Source: Oceanithermus desulfurans (lineage in GTDB: Bacteria; Deinococcota; Deinococci; Deinococcales; Marinithermaceae). Taken from it: a stretch of DNA of 64,000 nt. The notes under the pieces are model-generated. The model was not told where the DNA came from, ran no database searches, and worked only from the letters and a program-made list of their open reading frames with translations. The DNA is taken from assembly GCF_014201675.1 (NCBI RefSeq), contig NZ_JACHEZ010000002.1, positions 186,001 to 250,000 on the forward strand. Direction: 5' to 3'. Positions 9,354-16,795 of this stretch are shown one piece after another. Made by a program: the position numbers and the translations under genes. Numbering within the stretch: the first letter of the stretch is position 1; each line of letters opens with the position of its first letter.

Positions 9354-9382
9354 TTGATGTAGTTGTGTATAATGTGTATACT
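9354..9382 (+). promoter_or_regulatory. Promoter of the sortase-target/sortase operon
   Basis: TTGATG (9354-9359), a 17-bp spacer and TATACT (9377-9382), followed by a short leader and AAAGGGGG before the ATG at 9413. A second -10-like TATAAT lies at 9368-9373. Arms TGTTGA (9352-9357) and TCAACA (9385-9390) bracket the promoter and could be a weak operator. Confidence 0.55.
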
Positions 9383-9412
9383 ACTCAACAAGCGGTAGCG
9401 AAAGGGGGCGCA

Positions 9413-11497
9413 ATGAAAGCAGCAGGTAAGGGATTACCGGCAGCCTTCGTATGGGCGGGGTTCGCAGTCGTCTGGCTCGTTGCGGGCCTCGCGCTCGCAG
9501 GCGCGGCGGTGAAGGTCGATCTGGAGCATTTGGGCAGTGGCGAGCTGCTCTTCACCACCGAGCAAAGCGGGGTCTACGTCCCGGCCACCAAGGTGGCCAC
9601 CAGGGTGGAGACCGAGATCTCCGGCCTCGTCGCGCGCGTCAGCGTACAGCAGAGTTTCCGAAACGACAGCGACGCCTGGGTGGAGGCCGTCTACGTGTTC
9701 CCGTTGCCCGAGGACGCCGCGGTGGACCAGCTGAAGATGGTGATCGGGGAACGGGTGATCGTAGGCGAGGTGCAGCCGCGCGAGCAGGCGCGGCAGACCT
9801 ACGAAAAGGCCAGGGGGGAAGGGCAGCGCGCCAGCCTCGTGGAACAGCAACGACCCAATATGTTCACCACCTCGGTGGCCAACATCGCCCCCGGAGAAAC
9901 GGTCGTCGTCGAGATCGGCTACAGCGAGGTGCTCGACTACCGCGGCGGGGTCTTCTCCTGGCGTTTTCCTCTGGCGATCACGCCGCGCTACACTCCCGGT
10001 ACGCCCCTGCCCCAGCAGAGCGATGGTCGGGGTTTCGCGCCCGACACCGACCAGGTGCCCGACGCCTCGCGAATCACACCGCATTACGCCGAGGGTACGC
10101 AACACCCCGTCACCCTGCGCGTGCGCCTGAACGCAGGCTTTCCGCTGAACAAGATCGAGAGCCGTTACCACGAGGTGCAGCCCGCCCGCGAAGGCGACGC
10201 CTACCTCATCGAGCTGGAAACCACGACCGCCCACGACTTCGAGCTGGTCTGGAACCCGGGGGTGGCCCGCGTTCCCGCCGCGGCCGCCTTCACCGAGGAA
10301 GTGGCGGGTGAGCACTACGCCCTGGTCATGCTCATGCCGCCCACCCTCGATCCTCCGCGTGAGCGGCCCGCCCGCGAACTTATCTTCATCATCGACACCT
10401 CCGGCTCCATGGAGGGTACTTCGATGGAACAGGCGAAGCAGGCGCTCAAGCTGGCGCTCGAGCGCCTTACGCCCAGGGATCGGTTCAACGTCGTGGAGTT
10501 CGACAACGAAGCGCGCGCTTTCTTCGACCGCTCTGCGGCGGCCGACCGGGCGACCGTGCTCATGGCGAAGCGGCTGGTGGACGGCCTTGTGGCCGACGGC
10601 GGCACGGAGATGGCCAAAGCAATCCAGCTGGCCCTGAAGGAACCGCCCCCGGCGGGTTACCTCCGCCAGGTCGTCTTCATCACCGACGGCAGCGTAGGCA
10701 ACGAGGCCTACCTGTTCGGACTGATCGAAAAACTTCTGCTCGGCGCCAACCTGTTCACCGTCGGCATCGGCTCGGCCCCCAACAGCTACTTCATGCGCAA
10801 AGCGGCCGAGTTCGGGCACGGCAGCTACACCTACATCGGCGACGTCGCCGAGGTCGCGGACAAGATGCAGGAGCTCTTCGCCATGCTGGAGCACCCCGTG
10901 CTCACCGGCATACGGATGGTGCTCCCCGGCGGCAGCGAAGTCTATCCGGCCCTCGTGCCCAACCTGTATTTGGGCGAGCCCGTGGTCGTCAGCATCCGCC
11001 TGCCCACCCTGAACAGCGTCGTCGCCATCCACGGCGAGAGCAACGGGCACACCTGGGCGCGCAGCCTCAACCTTGCCGACGCCCCGAGAGGCCGCATAGC
11101 CCTCGTGTGGGCGCGGGCGAAGGTGGAAAGCCTGAAAGACGCGATGATTCGCGGCGGAGACGCCGAGAAGCTGGAACAGGAAATCACCAGGGTGGCGCTG
11201 GCGCACCACCTGATCACCGATTACACCAGCCTGGTGGCCGTGGACCGGACCCCGGCCCGTCCCTCGGGCAAAGCGCTGCAGACGGACGAGGTGCCGCTTC
11301 AGGTCCCCGAAGGGCAAAAGGTGCCCCCTCAGATACTGAAGCGGCCCGTGGTAACCGTGAGGGGCGCGTTCGCAGCTGCGGAGACCAGCGGCTACCCCAC
11401 CACCGCCACCGCGGCTCCGCTGCGGATGCTGACGGGCGCCCTCGCGCTCCTGCTAGCCGCGTACCTGTTACGACTCAGGCGCAGGGGGCTCGTTTGA
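9413..11497 (+). CDS. VIT/vWA-domain surface protein, target of the adjacent sortase
   Basis: 694 residues from the ATG at 9413, with AAAGGGGG 8 nt upstream; the longer open frame reaches back to 9266 but through the promoter. Order: signal/TM segment (~10-33), VIT domain (~40-200), linker, vWA domain (~320-510) with an intact MIDAS start DTSGS at 328-332 and later 'GTEMAKAI' and 'FITDGSVGN', then a C-terminal tail. The tail has YPTTAT (661-666), one hydrophobic segment (~672-688) and a basic end (RLRRRGLV): a cell-wall-sorting-like layout without a classic LPXTG. Domain order and neighbouring sortase match TIGR03788, the 'marine proteobacterial sortase target protein'. Likely exported, cleaved and anchored or released by the sortase. 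Confidence 0.88.
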   Translation: MKAAGKGLPAAFVWAGFAVVWLVAGLALAGAAVKVDLEHLGSGELLFTTEQSGVYVPATKVATRVETEISGLVARVSVQQSFRNDSDAWVEAVYVFPLPEDAAVDQLKMVIGERVIVGEVQPREQARQTYEKARGEGQRASLVEQQRPNMFTTSVANIAPGETVVVEIGYSEVLDYRGGVFSWRFPLAITPRYTPGTPLPQQSDGRGFAPDTDQVPDASRITPHYAEGTQHPVTLRVRLNAGFPLNKIESRYHEVQPAREGDAYLIELETTTAHDFELVWNPGVARVPAAAAFTEEVAGEHYALVMLMPPTLDPPRERPARELIFIIDTSGSMEGTSMEQAKQALKLALERLTPRDRFNVVEFDNEARAFFDRSAAADRATVLMAKRLVDGLVADGGTEMAKAIQLALKEPPPAGYLRQVVFITDGSVGNEAYLFGLIEKLLLGANLFTVGIGSAPNSYFMRKAAEFGHGSYTYIGDVAEVADKMQELFAMLEHPVLTGIRMVLPGGSEVYPALVPNLYLGEPVVVSIRLPTLNSVVAIHGESNGHTWARSLNLADAPRGRIALVWARAKVESLKDAMIRGGDAEKLEQEITRVALAHHLITDYTSLVAVDRTPARPSGKALQTDEVPLQVPEGQKVPPQILKRPVVTVRGAFAAAETSGYPTTATAAPLRMLTGALALLLAAYLLRLRRRGLV

Positions 11498-12150
11498 AAA
11501 GCCGCTGGCTGGGGCCTGCCGCCGCGCTGGTGCTAGGTTTCGGCGTGTGGCAGCTTGCCGGCGGCGGTTACCTCTTTCTGAAGGCGCAGCTGGCCCAGGT
11601 GCTGCTGGAGCGGTCCTGGCGGCTGGAGCGGGTCGGGGCGGCGGACGCCCGCCCCTGGCCCTGGGCCGATACCCGGGCGCTGATGCGCCTGCGGGTGCCG
11701 CGATTGGGCGTGGAGCAGATCGTGCTCGCCGGTGCCAGCAACCGCACCCTGGCCTTCGGCCCCGGTTTTCTGCTGGCCAGCCAACCTCCGGGGCGACCGG
11801 GGGTGACCGCCATCAGCGGCCACCGTGAAACCCACTTTTCGTTCCTGGGGCAGCTGCGACCGGGCGACCTGGTGGAGCTGGAAACCCCCGACGGCCGCCG
11901 TCACGGCTACCGGGTCGAGGGTAGCCGCGTGGTGGACGTGCGCCAGAGCCGTTTGCGCCTGGCCAGCGACAGGGACGAGCTCGTGCTGATCACCTGCTAC
12001 CCGCTGAACGCCCTGGGTCCCCTGGGCCCGCAGCGCTACTTGGTCTACGCGGCGGCCGAGGAAACGGCGGCCCGATCCGCGCCCGGAACCCTGCACCCGC
12101 AAAGGATCCACGCAGCGACCGGAGGCCCCATTCCGGAGCCCAAGCCCTAA
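11494..12150 (+). CDS. Dedicated sortase (class GN-like transpeptidase)
   Basis: 218 residues, TTG start overlapping the target gene stop (TTGA), so translation is coupled. One N-terminal membrane anchor (~7-30) precedes a sortase beta-barrel. Catalytic residues are visible: His110 in 'ISGHRETHFSFLG', Cys168 in 'LVLITCYPL' (TLxTC-type motif) and Arg181 in 'GPQRYLVY'. Pairing with one VIT/vWA substrate is the pattern of the Gram-negative class GN/'marine' sortase. No other candidate substrate is in the window. The Cys/His/Arg triad is complete, so an active enzyme is expected. Confidence 0.9.
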   Translation: MKSRWLGPAAALVLGFGVWQLAGGGYLFLKAQLAQVLLERSWRLERVGAADARPWPWADTRALMRLRVPRLGVEQIVLAGASNRTLAFGPGFLLASQPPGRPGVTAISGHRETHFSFLGQLRPGDLVELETPDGRRHGYRVEGSRVVDVRQSRLRLASDRDELVLITCYPLNALGPLGPQRYLVYAAAEETAARSAPGTLHPQRIHAATGGPIPEPKP

Positions 12151-12537
12151 GCGCCGCGGAGAGAACTCACCCCGCCGCCCGCCGCCGCACCGGTCCAGGA
12201 ACGCGCGGCTTGGCGGGTGCTGCGGTGCGGTGCCCGTACCCTCCCCTTCTCCAAAGGCGACGAAGAAACGCTGCGTGTCGAGCCCGGCGACGGTTCCCGG
12301 ACTGGAGTCCCTGCGAACGGTCGTTCGCTTCTCTTGCGCGCGACCGGCCGGGCAAGTGGCTCCGGTCCGGTTGGCCCTTTAAGACCCGCGTTCGGGGGTT
12401 CGAGCGTGCGTTTCCGCCCGCCGACTTGTCCTCCCCCAACCGACAGCCTCCCGCTTGTCGCGCAAAATCGACCGTTCGTCGCCCAACGTCCGGATCGGGG
12501 CGGCGGCGGCGCTAGCCTGGCGGCGAAAGGGGGCGGC
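12151..12537 (+). other. 387-bp intergenic region without a supported gene
   Basis: A minus-strand frame (12147-12593) and a plus-strand extension of the next gene both cross it, but neither has family-like composition, a ribosome-binding site or a recognisable domain. The sequence is GC-rich with short inverted repeats and no clear promoter apart from the GAAAGGGGG ribosome-binding site at its end. Confidence 0.4.
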
Positions 12538-13926
12538 GTGAGCCTGAGCCAAAAAGACACCCACCTGCTGTTGCGCCTGGGGTTCTTGCCCACCGGCTGG
12601 GCGGCCCGGCGGCTGAGCGAGCTGGGCCGGGAAGCCTTCGTCGAAGAGCAGCTGCACCCCGAACGGCTGCCCGAAGACCCGGAGGTGGACCGTGGCCTCG
12701 AGGCGCTGAAGCTGCTGGAGCTTCATCCTCGCGAGCTGGCGCGGCTCGAGGGCGGCGAGGAACGGGCCTACTACCGGCTGCTGCAGCGCCACCTGCTCCT
12801 CCACAGCCGCTCGCGGCGGCGGCTGGCGGCGCGGCTGGAAGCCTTTTGGGTCAACCACTTCTACGTGCCCGCCGAAGCCGCCGGGTTCTGGCTGGCCCAC
12901 TACCACCGCAGCCTCGGGCGCCACGCCCTGGGCCGCTTCCGCGACCTGCTCTTCGTCAGCGCCCGCCACCCGGCGATGCTCGTCTACCTGAACGCCGACG
13001 GCAACGTCAAGGAACACCCCAACGAGAACTACGCCCGCGAGCTGCTGGAGCTGCACACCCTGGGGGTGGACGGCGGCTACAGCGAGCGCGACGTCAAGGA
13101 GGCGGCCCGCGCCCTCACCGGCTGGACCACCCACCCGCGCAGCGAAGACGGCTATTACTTCAACGGCGACGAGCACGACGACGGCCCTAAGCGTATCCTC
13201 GGCCACGCCTTTCCCGCCGGCCGGGGCATCGCCGACGGGCTGCAACTGCTCGACCTGGCAGCCCGACACCCCGCCACCGCCGGCTTCGTCGCCCGCAAGC
13301 TGGCGCAGTGGTTCGTGAGCGACGACCCGCCCGCGGGCCTGGTCGAGCGGCTGGCCGCCGTCTTCCGGCGCGAGCGCGGAAGGATCCGGCCCGTGCTGCG
13401 CGAGCTCTTCGGCGCCCCCGAGTTCTACGCCGCCGCCGGCCGGCGCCTGCGCACGCCGCTCGAGATCCTGACCGCCGCCATGGAAGCGACGGGTACCGTC
13501 TTCACCGACGAGTGGCGGCTGCGCGACACCCTGAACCGCCTCGGCCAGCCCTACCTGGGCTGGAAGACGCCCGACGGCTACCCCACGCACGCCCGCGCCT
13601 GGTCGGGGACCTCGGGGCTGCTGGCCCGCTGGCAGGTGGCGCTCGAGCTGACCCAGGAGGCCGACGGCGATCCCGATGGGGGCTGGGGACTGCTCGCGCA
13701 GCTGGAGAGGCGCACGCCCGCGGCCGCCACCGTAGGGGCCTGGGTGCGTGCCGCCGCCCTGGAGGTCTGGGGGCACGAGCCCGCACCCGACCGGCTGGCG
13801 GCGCTGGTGGACTACGCCTCCGACGGGGCCGGCGCGGACCGCGCGCTCACCCCCACCCTCGCGGGGCGCAAGCGCGCCGGCCTTTTCGCCCTGCTGCTCT
13901 CGGCGCCGGAGTTTCAGTGGATCTGA
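12538..13926 (+). CDS. DUF1800 family protein
   Basis: 462 residues from the GTG at 12538, which has GAAAGGGGG 6-8 nt upstream. The open frame extends to 12217, but the extra residues are low-quality and carry no domain. Conserved DUF1800 blocks are present: 'HLLLRLGFLPTGW' at the N-terminus, 'RLEAFWVNHFYV', 'HPAMLVYLNADGN', 'NENYARELLELHTLGVDGGY', 'EAARALTGWT' and a C-terminal 'LFALLLSAPEFQW'. No obvious signal peptide. DUF1800 genes nearly always precede a DUF1501 gene, as here (10 bp). The biochemical role is unknown; the pair is often linked to export or surface polysaccharide/protein turnover. Confidence 0.88.
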   Translation: MSLSQKDTHLLLRLGFLPTGWAARRLSELGREAFVEEQLHPERLPEDPEVDRGLEALKLLELHPRELARLEGGEERAYYRLLQRHLLLHSRSRRRLAARLEAFWVNHFYVPAEAAGFWLAHYHRSLGRHALGRFRDLLFVSARHPAMLVYLNADGNVKEHPNENYARELLELHTLGVDGGYSERDVKEAARALTGWTTHPRSEDGYYFNGDEHDDGPKRILGHAFPAGRGIADGLQLLDLAARHPATAGFVARKLAQWFVSDDPPAGLVERLAAVFRRERGRIRPVLRELFGAPEFYAAAGRRLRTPLEILTAAMEATGTVFTDEWRLRDTLNRLGQPYLGWKTPDGYPTHARAWSGTSGLLARWQVALELTQEADGDPDGGWGLLAQLERRTPAAATVGAWVRAAALEVWGHEPAPDRLAALVDYASDGAGADRALTPTLAGRKRAGLFALLLSAPEFQWI

Positions 13927-13936
13927 AGGAGGAGAC

Positions 13937-15169
13937 GTGAACCGAAGAAGCCTGCTCAAGACCCTGGGGGTGCTGGGCGTGAGCCACACCCTCTTCCCAG
14001 GCCTCCACGCCCAGCTGGCCTTCGCCGAGGGCGACCGCGAACGTCGCGACGCCCTGGTCGTCGTCTTCCAGCGCGGCGGGGCCGACGGCCTCGGCCTGGT
14101 GGCCCCCTACGCCGAGGGCGACCGCTACTACGACCGCCGCCCCACCACGGCCGTGCCCGAACCGGGGCGCAAGAACGGCGGCCTCGACCTGGACGGCCGC
14201 TTCGCGCTGCACCCGGAGCTGGCGCCGCTTTTCGACCTCTACCGCGAGGGGCGGCTGGCCGTCGTCCACGCCGCCGGCTCGCCCGACGAAACGCGCAGCC
14301 ACTTCGACGCCCAGCAGTACATGGAGTTCGGCACCCCGGGCGCCAAGTCCGCCCGCAGCGGCTGGCTGGGCCGTCACCTGGCCCTCACCGCCCGCCGCAG
14401 CGGCTCGCCCTTCCGCGCCGTGGGCCTGGGGGACGTGGTGGCCGACGCGTTGCTGGGGCCGGTTACCCCGCTGGCGCTGCGCTCGATCGCCGAGTTCCAC
14501 CTGCAGGGGCGCGACGGCGAGTGGCCGCGGATGCAGGCGGCCCTGCGGCGGCTCTACGCCGGGAGCGGGCCGCTCGAGCCGGTGGCGCGCAGCGTCTGGA
14601 GCTCGCTGGAGATGCTCGCCGACCTGGCCCGCAGTCCGGGCGGCGAAAAGGCCTACCCCGACGACGTCCTCGGCCGCGGCCTGGCGCAGGTCGCGCGGCT
14701 GATCAAGGCGGGGGTGGGGCTCGAGGTGGCCACGGTGGACTCGGACGGCTGGGACACCCACGAGGGACAGGGTGTGCAAAACGGCCGCTTCGCTGCGAAC
14801 GCCGCCGCCTTTGCCCGCGCTCTGGCCGCCTTCTGGGCCGACCTGGGCGACGACGCCCGGGGCGTTACCGTCGTGGTGATGAGCGAGTTCGGCCGCCGGG
14901 TCGAGGAAAACGCCAGCGCCGGGACCGACCACGGCCACGGCGGGGTGATGTGGCTCTTGGGCGCGGGGGTCCGGGGCGGCAGGGTCTACGGCCGCTGGCC
15001 GGGCCTGGCCCGCGAGCAGCTCGCCGACGGCGACCTGGCGGTCACCACCGACTTCCGCGACGTGCTGGGCGAGCTGGTGACGAGGCGGCTGGGCAACCCC
15101 GAGGTGGCGCAGGTCTTCCCCGGCTACCGGCCGCGGCCGCTGGGAATCTTCGAGGAGGTGCAGGGATGA
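13937..15169 (+). CDS. DUF1501 family protein, probable Tat substrate
   Basis: 410 residues from the GTG at 13937, with AAGGAGGAG upstream. The N-terminus 'MNRRSLLKTLGVLG' is a twin-arginine-like signal, then 'VVVFQRGGADGL', the usual DUF1501 opening. Further family blocks: 'RLAVVHAAGSPDETRSHFDAQ', 'TVDSDGWDTHEG', 'VVVMSEFGRRVEENASAGTDHG' and 'GGVMWLLGAGVRGGRVYG'. The D/H/S positions resemble the alkaline-phosphatase/sulfatase-like fold that DUF1501 belongs to, so a metal-dependent hydrolase acting outside the cytoplasm is plausible but unproven. Its stop overlaps the start of the next gene (ATGA). Confidence 0.87.
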   Translation: MNRRSLLKTLGVLGVSHTLFPGLHAQLAFAEGDRERRDALVVVFQRGGADGLGLVAPYAEGDRYYDRRPTTAVPEPGRKNGGLDLDGRFALHPELAPLFDLYREGRLAVVHAAGSPDETRSHFDAQQYMEFGTPGAKSARSGWLGRHLALTARRSGSPFRAVGLGDVVADALLGPVTPLALRSIAEFHLQGRDGEWPRMQAALRRLYAGSGPLEPVARSVWSSLEMLADLARSPGGEKAYPDDVLGRGLAQVARLIKAGVGLEVATVDSDGWDTHEGQGVQNGRFAANAAAFARALAAFWADLGDDARGVTVVVMSEFGRRVEENASAGTDHGHGGVMWLLGAGVRGGRVYGRWPGLAREQLADGDLAVTTDFRDVLGELVTRRLGNPEVAQVFPGYRPRPLGIFEEVQG

Positions 15170-15927
15170 AGAGGTGGCTCGGAGTCGCTTTGCTGGTGCT
15201 GGCCCCGGTGCTGGCCGCCGGCTCGTTCCTGAAGAGCCGGGAGTTCAAAAGCCTGGAGCCCGCGGCCCGCCGGGCCATCGTCCTGGTGGCGAAGAGCCGC
15301 GAGGCGCGGCCGCGCTTGGCCCGCTACCCCGGCTGGAGCGCCGGGGCCGAAGAGGACGACGGCGCGGTCTGGCACGTCTGGTTCGAGCGCGAAGACGAGT
15401 GGCTGGGCGAGGCCTACGTGGACCTGGACACGAAGGAGGTGCACGACGTCTACCTTCCGGTGGACCCGACCCCGGCCGAGCGCGCGCGCATCCTGCCCCA
15501 GCTGCGGCGGCTGGTGGCGCGCGACGCCGAGGTGCAGGCGCTGCTGGAAGACCCTGCCGACTGGGAGGAAGAAATCGAGTACGACAAGTGGGACGACGTC
15601 TGGTACGTGCGCTACTGGCGCGGCGAGGACGCGGTGGGGGTGCGCATCGCGCGTGACGAGGGCCGCTGGCGCGTCGAGGAGGTGTTCGATCCGCTGGCCT
15701 TCGACGCCGAACAGGAGCGCCGCCGGGCCCGGAACCGCGCCGTTCGGATCGCCTACGCCTCGGAGCGGGTGGGCGAGCTCCTGGAGCCCTACGACGGCTG
15801 GAAGGTTTACGCCGAACCCGACGCGGAAGGGCGCTGGACGGTCAGCTTCGCCACCCCGGAGAAGACGATCCTGACCGCGCTGGTGGACCTGGCGGGCGCC
15901 AGGGTGCTCGCGGTGGAAACGCCTTAG
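15166..15927 (+). CDS. Secreted protein with three tandem PepSY-like repeats
   Basis: 253 residues; the ATG overlaps the DUF1501 stop. Signal peptide 'MKRWLGVALLVLAPVLAAG'. The mature part reads as three ~75-residue copies, each starting with 'A.....V..LL....W' and continuing through a tryptophan-rich strand pair ('GAVWHVWFERED', 'DVWYVRYWRGED', 'GRWTVSFATPE') to 'V.....V..V'. This resembles PepSY-type domains. I do not recognise a named family. Co-translation with DUF1800/DUF1501 suggests a shared extracytoplasmic role, perhaps as an inhibitor or chaperone of the DUF1501 enzyme (inference). Confidence 0.75.
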   Translation: MKRWLGVALLVLAPVLAAGSFLKSREFKSLEPAARRAIVLVAKSREARPRLARYPGWSAGAEEDDGAVWHVWFEREDEWLGEAYVDLDTKEVHDVYLPVDPTPAERARILPQLRRLVARDAEVQALLEDPADWEEEIEYDKWDDVWYVRYWRGEDAVGVRIARDEGRWRVEEVFDPLAFDAEQERRRARNRAVRIAYASERVGELLEPYDGWKVYAEPDAEGRWTVSFATPEKTILTALVDLAGARVLAVETP

Positions 15928-16029
15928 CCCGGTCGGGTGTATGAGCGCTTCGGGTTCAGCTACCTGCCAGGGGCAGATCGGATGTACCTGCGCGTCAAGG
16001 AGCTGCGCAGGACCCTGGACTCAGCGTAG
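15928..16029 (+). pseudogene. C-terminal remnant of a GNAT acetyltransferase
   Basis: The plus-strand frame immediately after the previous stop reads '...VYERFGFSYLPGADRMYLRV' and ends at TAG 16027-16029. 'YERFGF' followed about ten residues later by 'MYLRVKEL' is the usual end of GNAT N-acetyltransferases. No start, acetyl-CoA-binding motif or remaining domain exists upstream, so this is the tail of a lost gene. Its last bases overlap the stop of the minus-strand gene at 16021. Confidence 0.55.
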
Positions 16030-16407
16030 CTCCAGCGGCTCCAGCCACCAGCCCTCGGGGCCGGCGTGCACCCGCGCCACCAGCTGCAGCGCCCCGTGGC
16101 GCTCGCCGGGGCCTGCGAGCACGTTCACATCGCGCCCGGGCGGCAGGAAGGCCACCCGGGTGCCGTCGCAGAAGTAGCCGTCGGAGCGGGTGCGCATGAC
16201 GTTGTCCCGCGCCGGGGGAACGTCTTCGCAGGCCGCCGGCCGCGTCTTGCTGAACCAGCTCCAGGTGTAGCCGACCAGCACCACCCGGCGGCCATCGTAG
16301 GCCGCCGGGTGGTGCTCGATGCCGGCCAGCGTAACCACCCGCTGCGCCGCAGCGGCGCTCAGCAGCAGCAGGAAGGCCACAAGGAACGCCCCGCGCGAGC
16401 CCGCCAT
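16021..16407 (-). CDS. Small secreted protein of unknown function
   Basis: 128 residues from the ATG at 16407. A clear signal peptide ('GAFLVAFLLLLSAAAAQ') is followed by a ~105-residue mature domain with two cysteines ('RPAACEDVPP', 'DGYFCDGTRV') that could form a disulfide. The stretch 'GRRVVLVGYTWSWF...' resembles OB-fold or tRNA_anti-like secreted domains, but I cannot assign a family. A TAAAAT (16415-16420, minus) lies 7 nt before the ATG and overlaps the stop of the upstream VOC gene, so it may be expressed leaderless and separately. The longer open frame to 16530 runs antisense-like inside the VOC gene and is rejected. Confidence 0.7.
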   Translation of the reverse strand: MAGSRGAFLVAFLLLLSAAAAQRVVTLAGIEHHPAAYDGRRVVLVGYTWSWFSKTRPAACEDVPPARDNVMRTRSDGYFCDGTRVAFLPPGRDVNVLAGPGERHGALQLVARVHAGPEGWWLEPLELR

Positions 16408-16417
16408 CGACCTTATT

Positions 16418-16765
16418 TTATGGCGCCAGCGGTTCGCCGAACTCGACCCGGTTGCCCAGCGGGTCGGTGTAGGCCACGGTGCGGAAGCCGAAGTCCTGGT
16501 CCACGGGCGGGGTCTGGGGCTCGAGCCCACGCTGCGCGAGCCGCCGCACCAGGGCGTCCACGTCGTCTACGGTAAAGAAGAGCCCCACGCCCCGGGTCTC
16601 CGGGTCGTCGGGACCGGCCTTGTGTAAGGCCAGCCGGGCGGAGCCGGTGTCGAACTCCACCCACTCGGGGTATTCGGCACCCGCCCGGAACCCCACGGCG
16701 TCTTTGTAGAACGCCAGCATCGGCGCCAGGTCGTGCGCGAAGAGGATCACGAACCCCAGCTTCAT
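16418..16765 (-). CDS. VOC-family (glyoxalase/bleomycin-resistance-like) protein
   Basis: 115 residues from the ATG at 16765, with GGAAGGAGG 7 nt upstream. A single VOC domain covers the protein: 'FVILFAHDLAPMLAFYKDAVGF', 'WVEFDTGSARLALHK', 'GLFFTVDDVDALVRRL' and 'FGFRTVAYTDPLGNRVEF' form the paired beta-alpha-beta-beta-beta modules. The C-terminal 'DPLGNRVEF' is typical and provides one metal-ligand Glu. Substrate unknown; possibilities include a glyoxalase, dioxygenase or antibiotic-binding protein. A TATACT (16790-16795, minus) is a likely -10. Confidence 0.85.
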   Translation of the reverse strand: MKLGFVILFAHDLAPMLAFYKDAVGFRAGAEYPEWVEFDTGSARLALHKAGPDDPETRGVGLFFTVDDVDALVRRLAQRGLEPQTPPVDQDFGFRTVAYTDPLGNRVEFGEPLAP

Positions 16766-16795
16766 GGCGGCCTCCTTCCGGTTGGAGCCAGTATA

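Noticed and set aside
12380-12420. GGGGGTTCGAGC resembling a tRNA T-loop
   Set aside because: No acceptor, D or anticodon stems can be folded around it.
12217-12537. Upstream extension of the DUF1800 gene
   Set aside because: The extra ~107 residues lack any domain and the GTG at 12538 has a good ribosome-binding site where family similarity begins.
12147-12593. Minus-strand frame in the gap after the sortase
   Set aside because: No ribosome-binding site, low-complexity Arg/Ser/Pro composition and overlap with the DUF1800 start.
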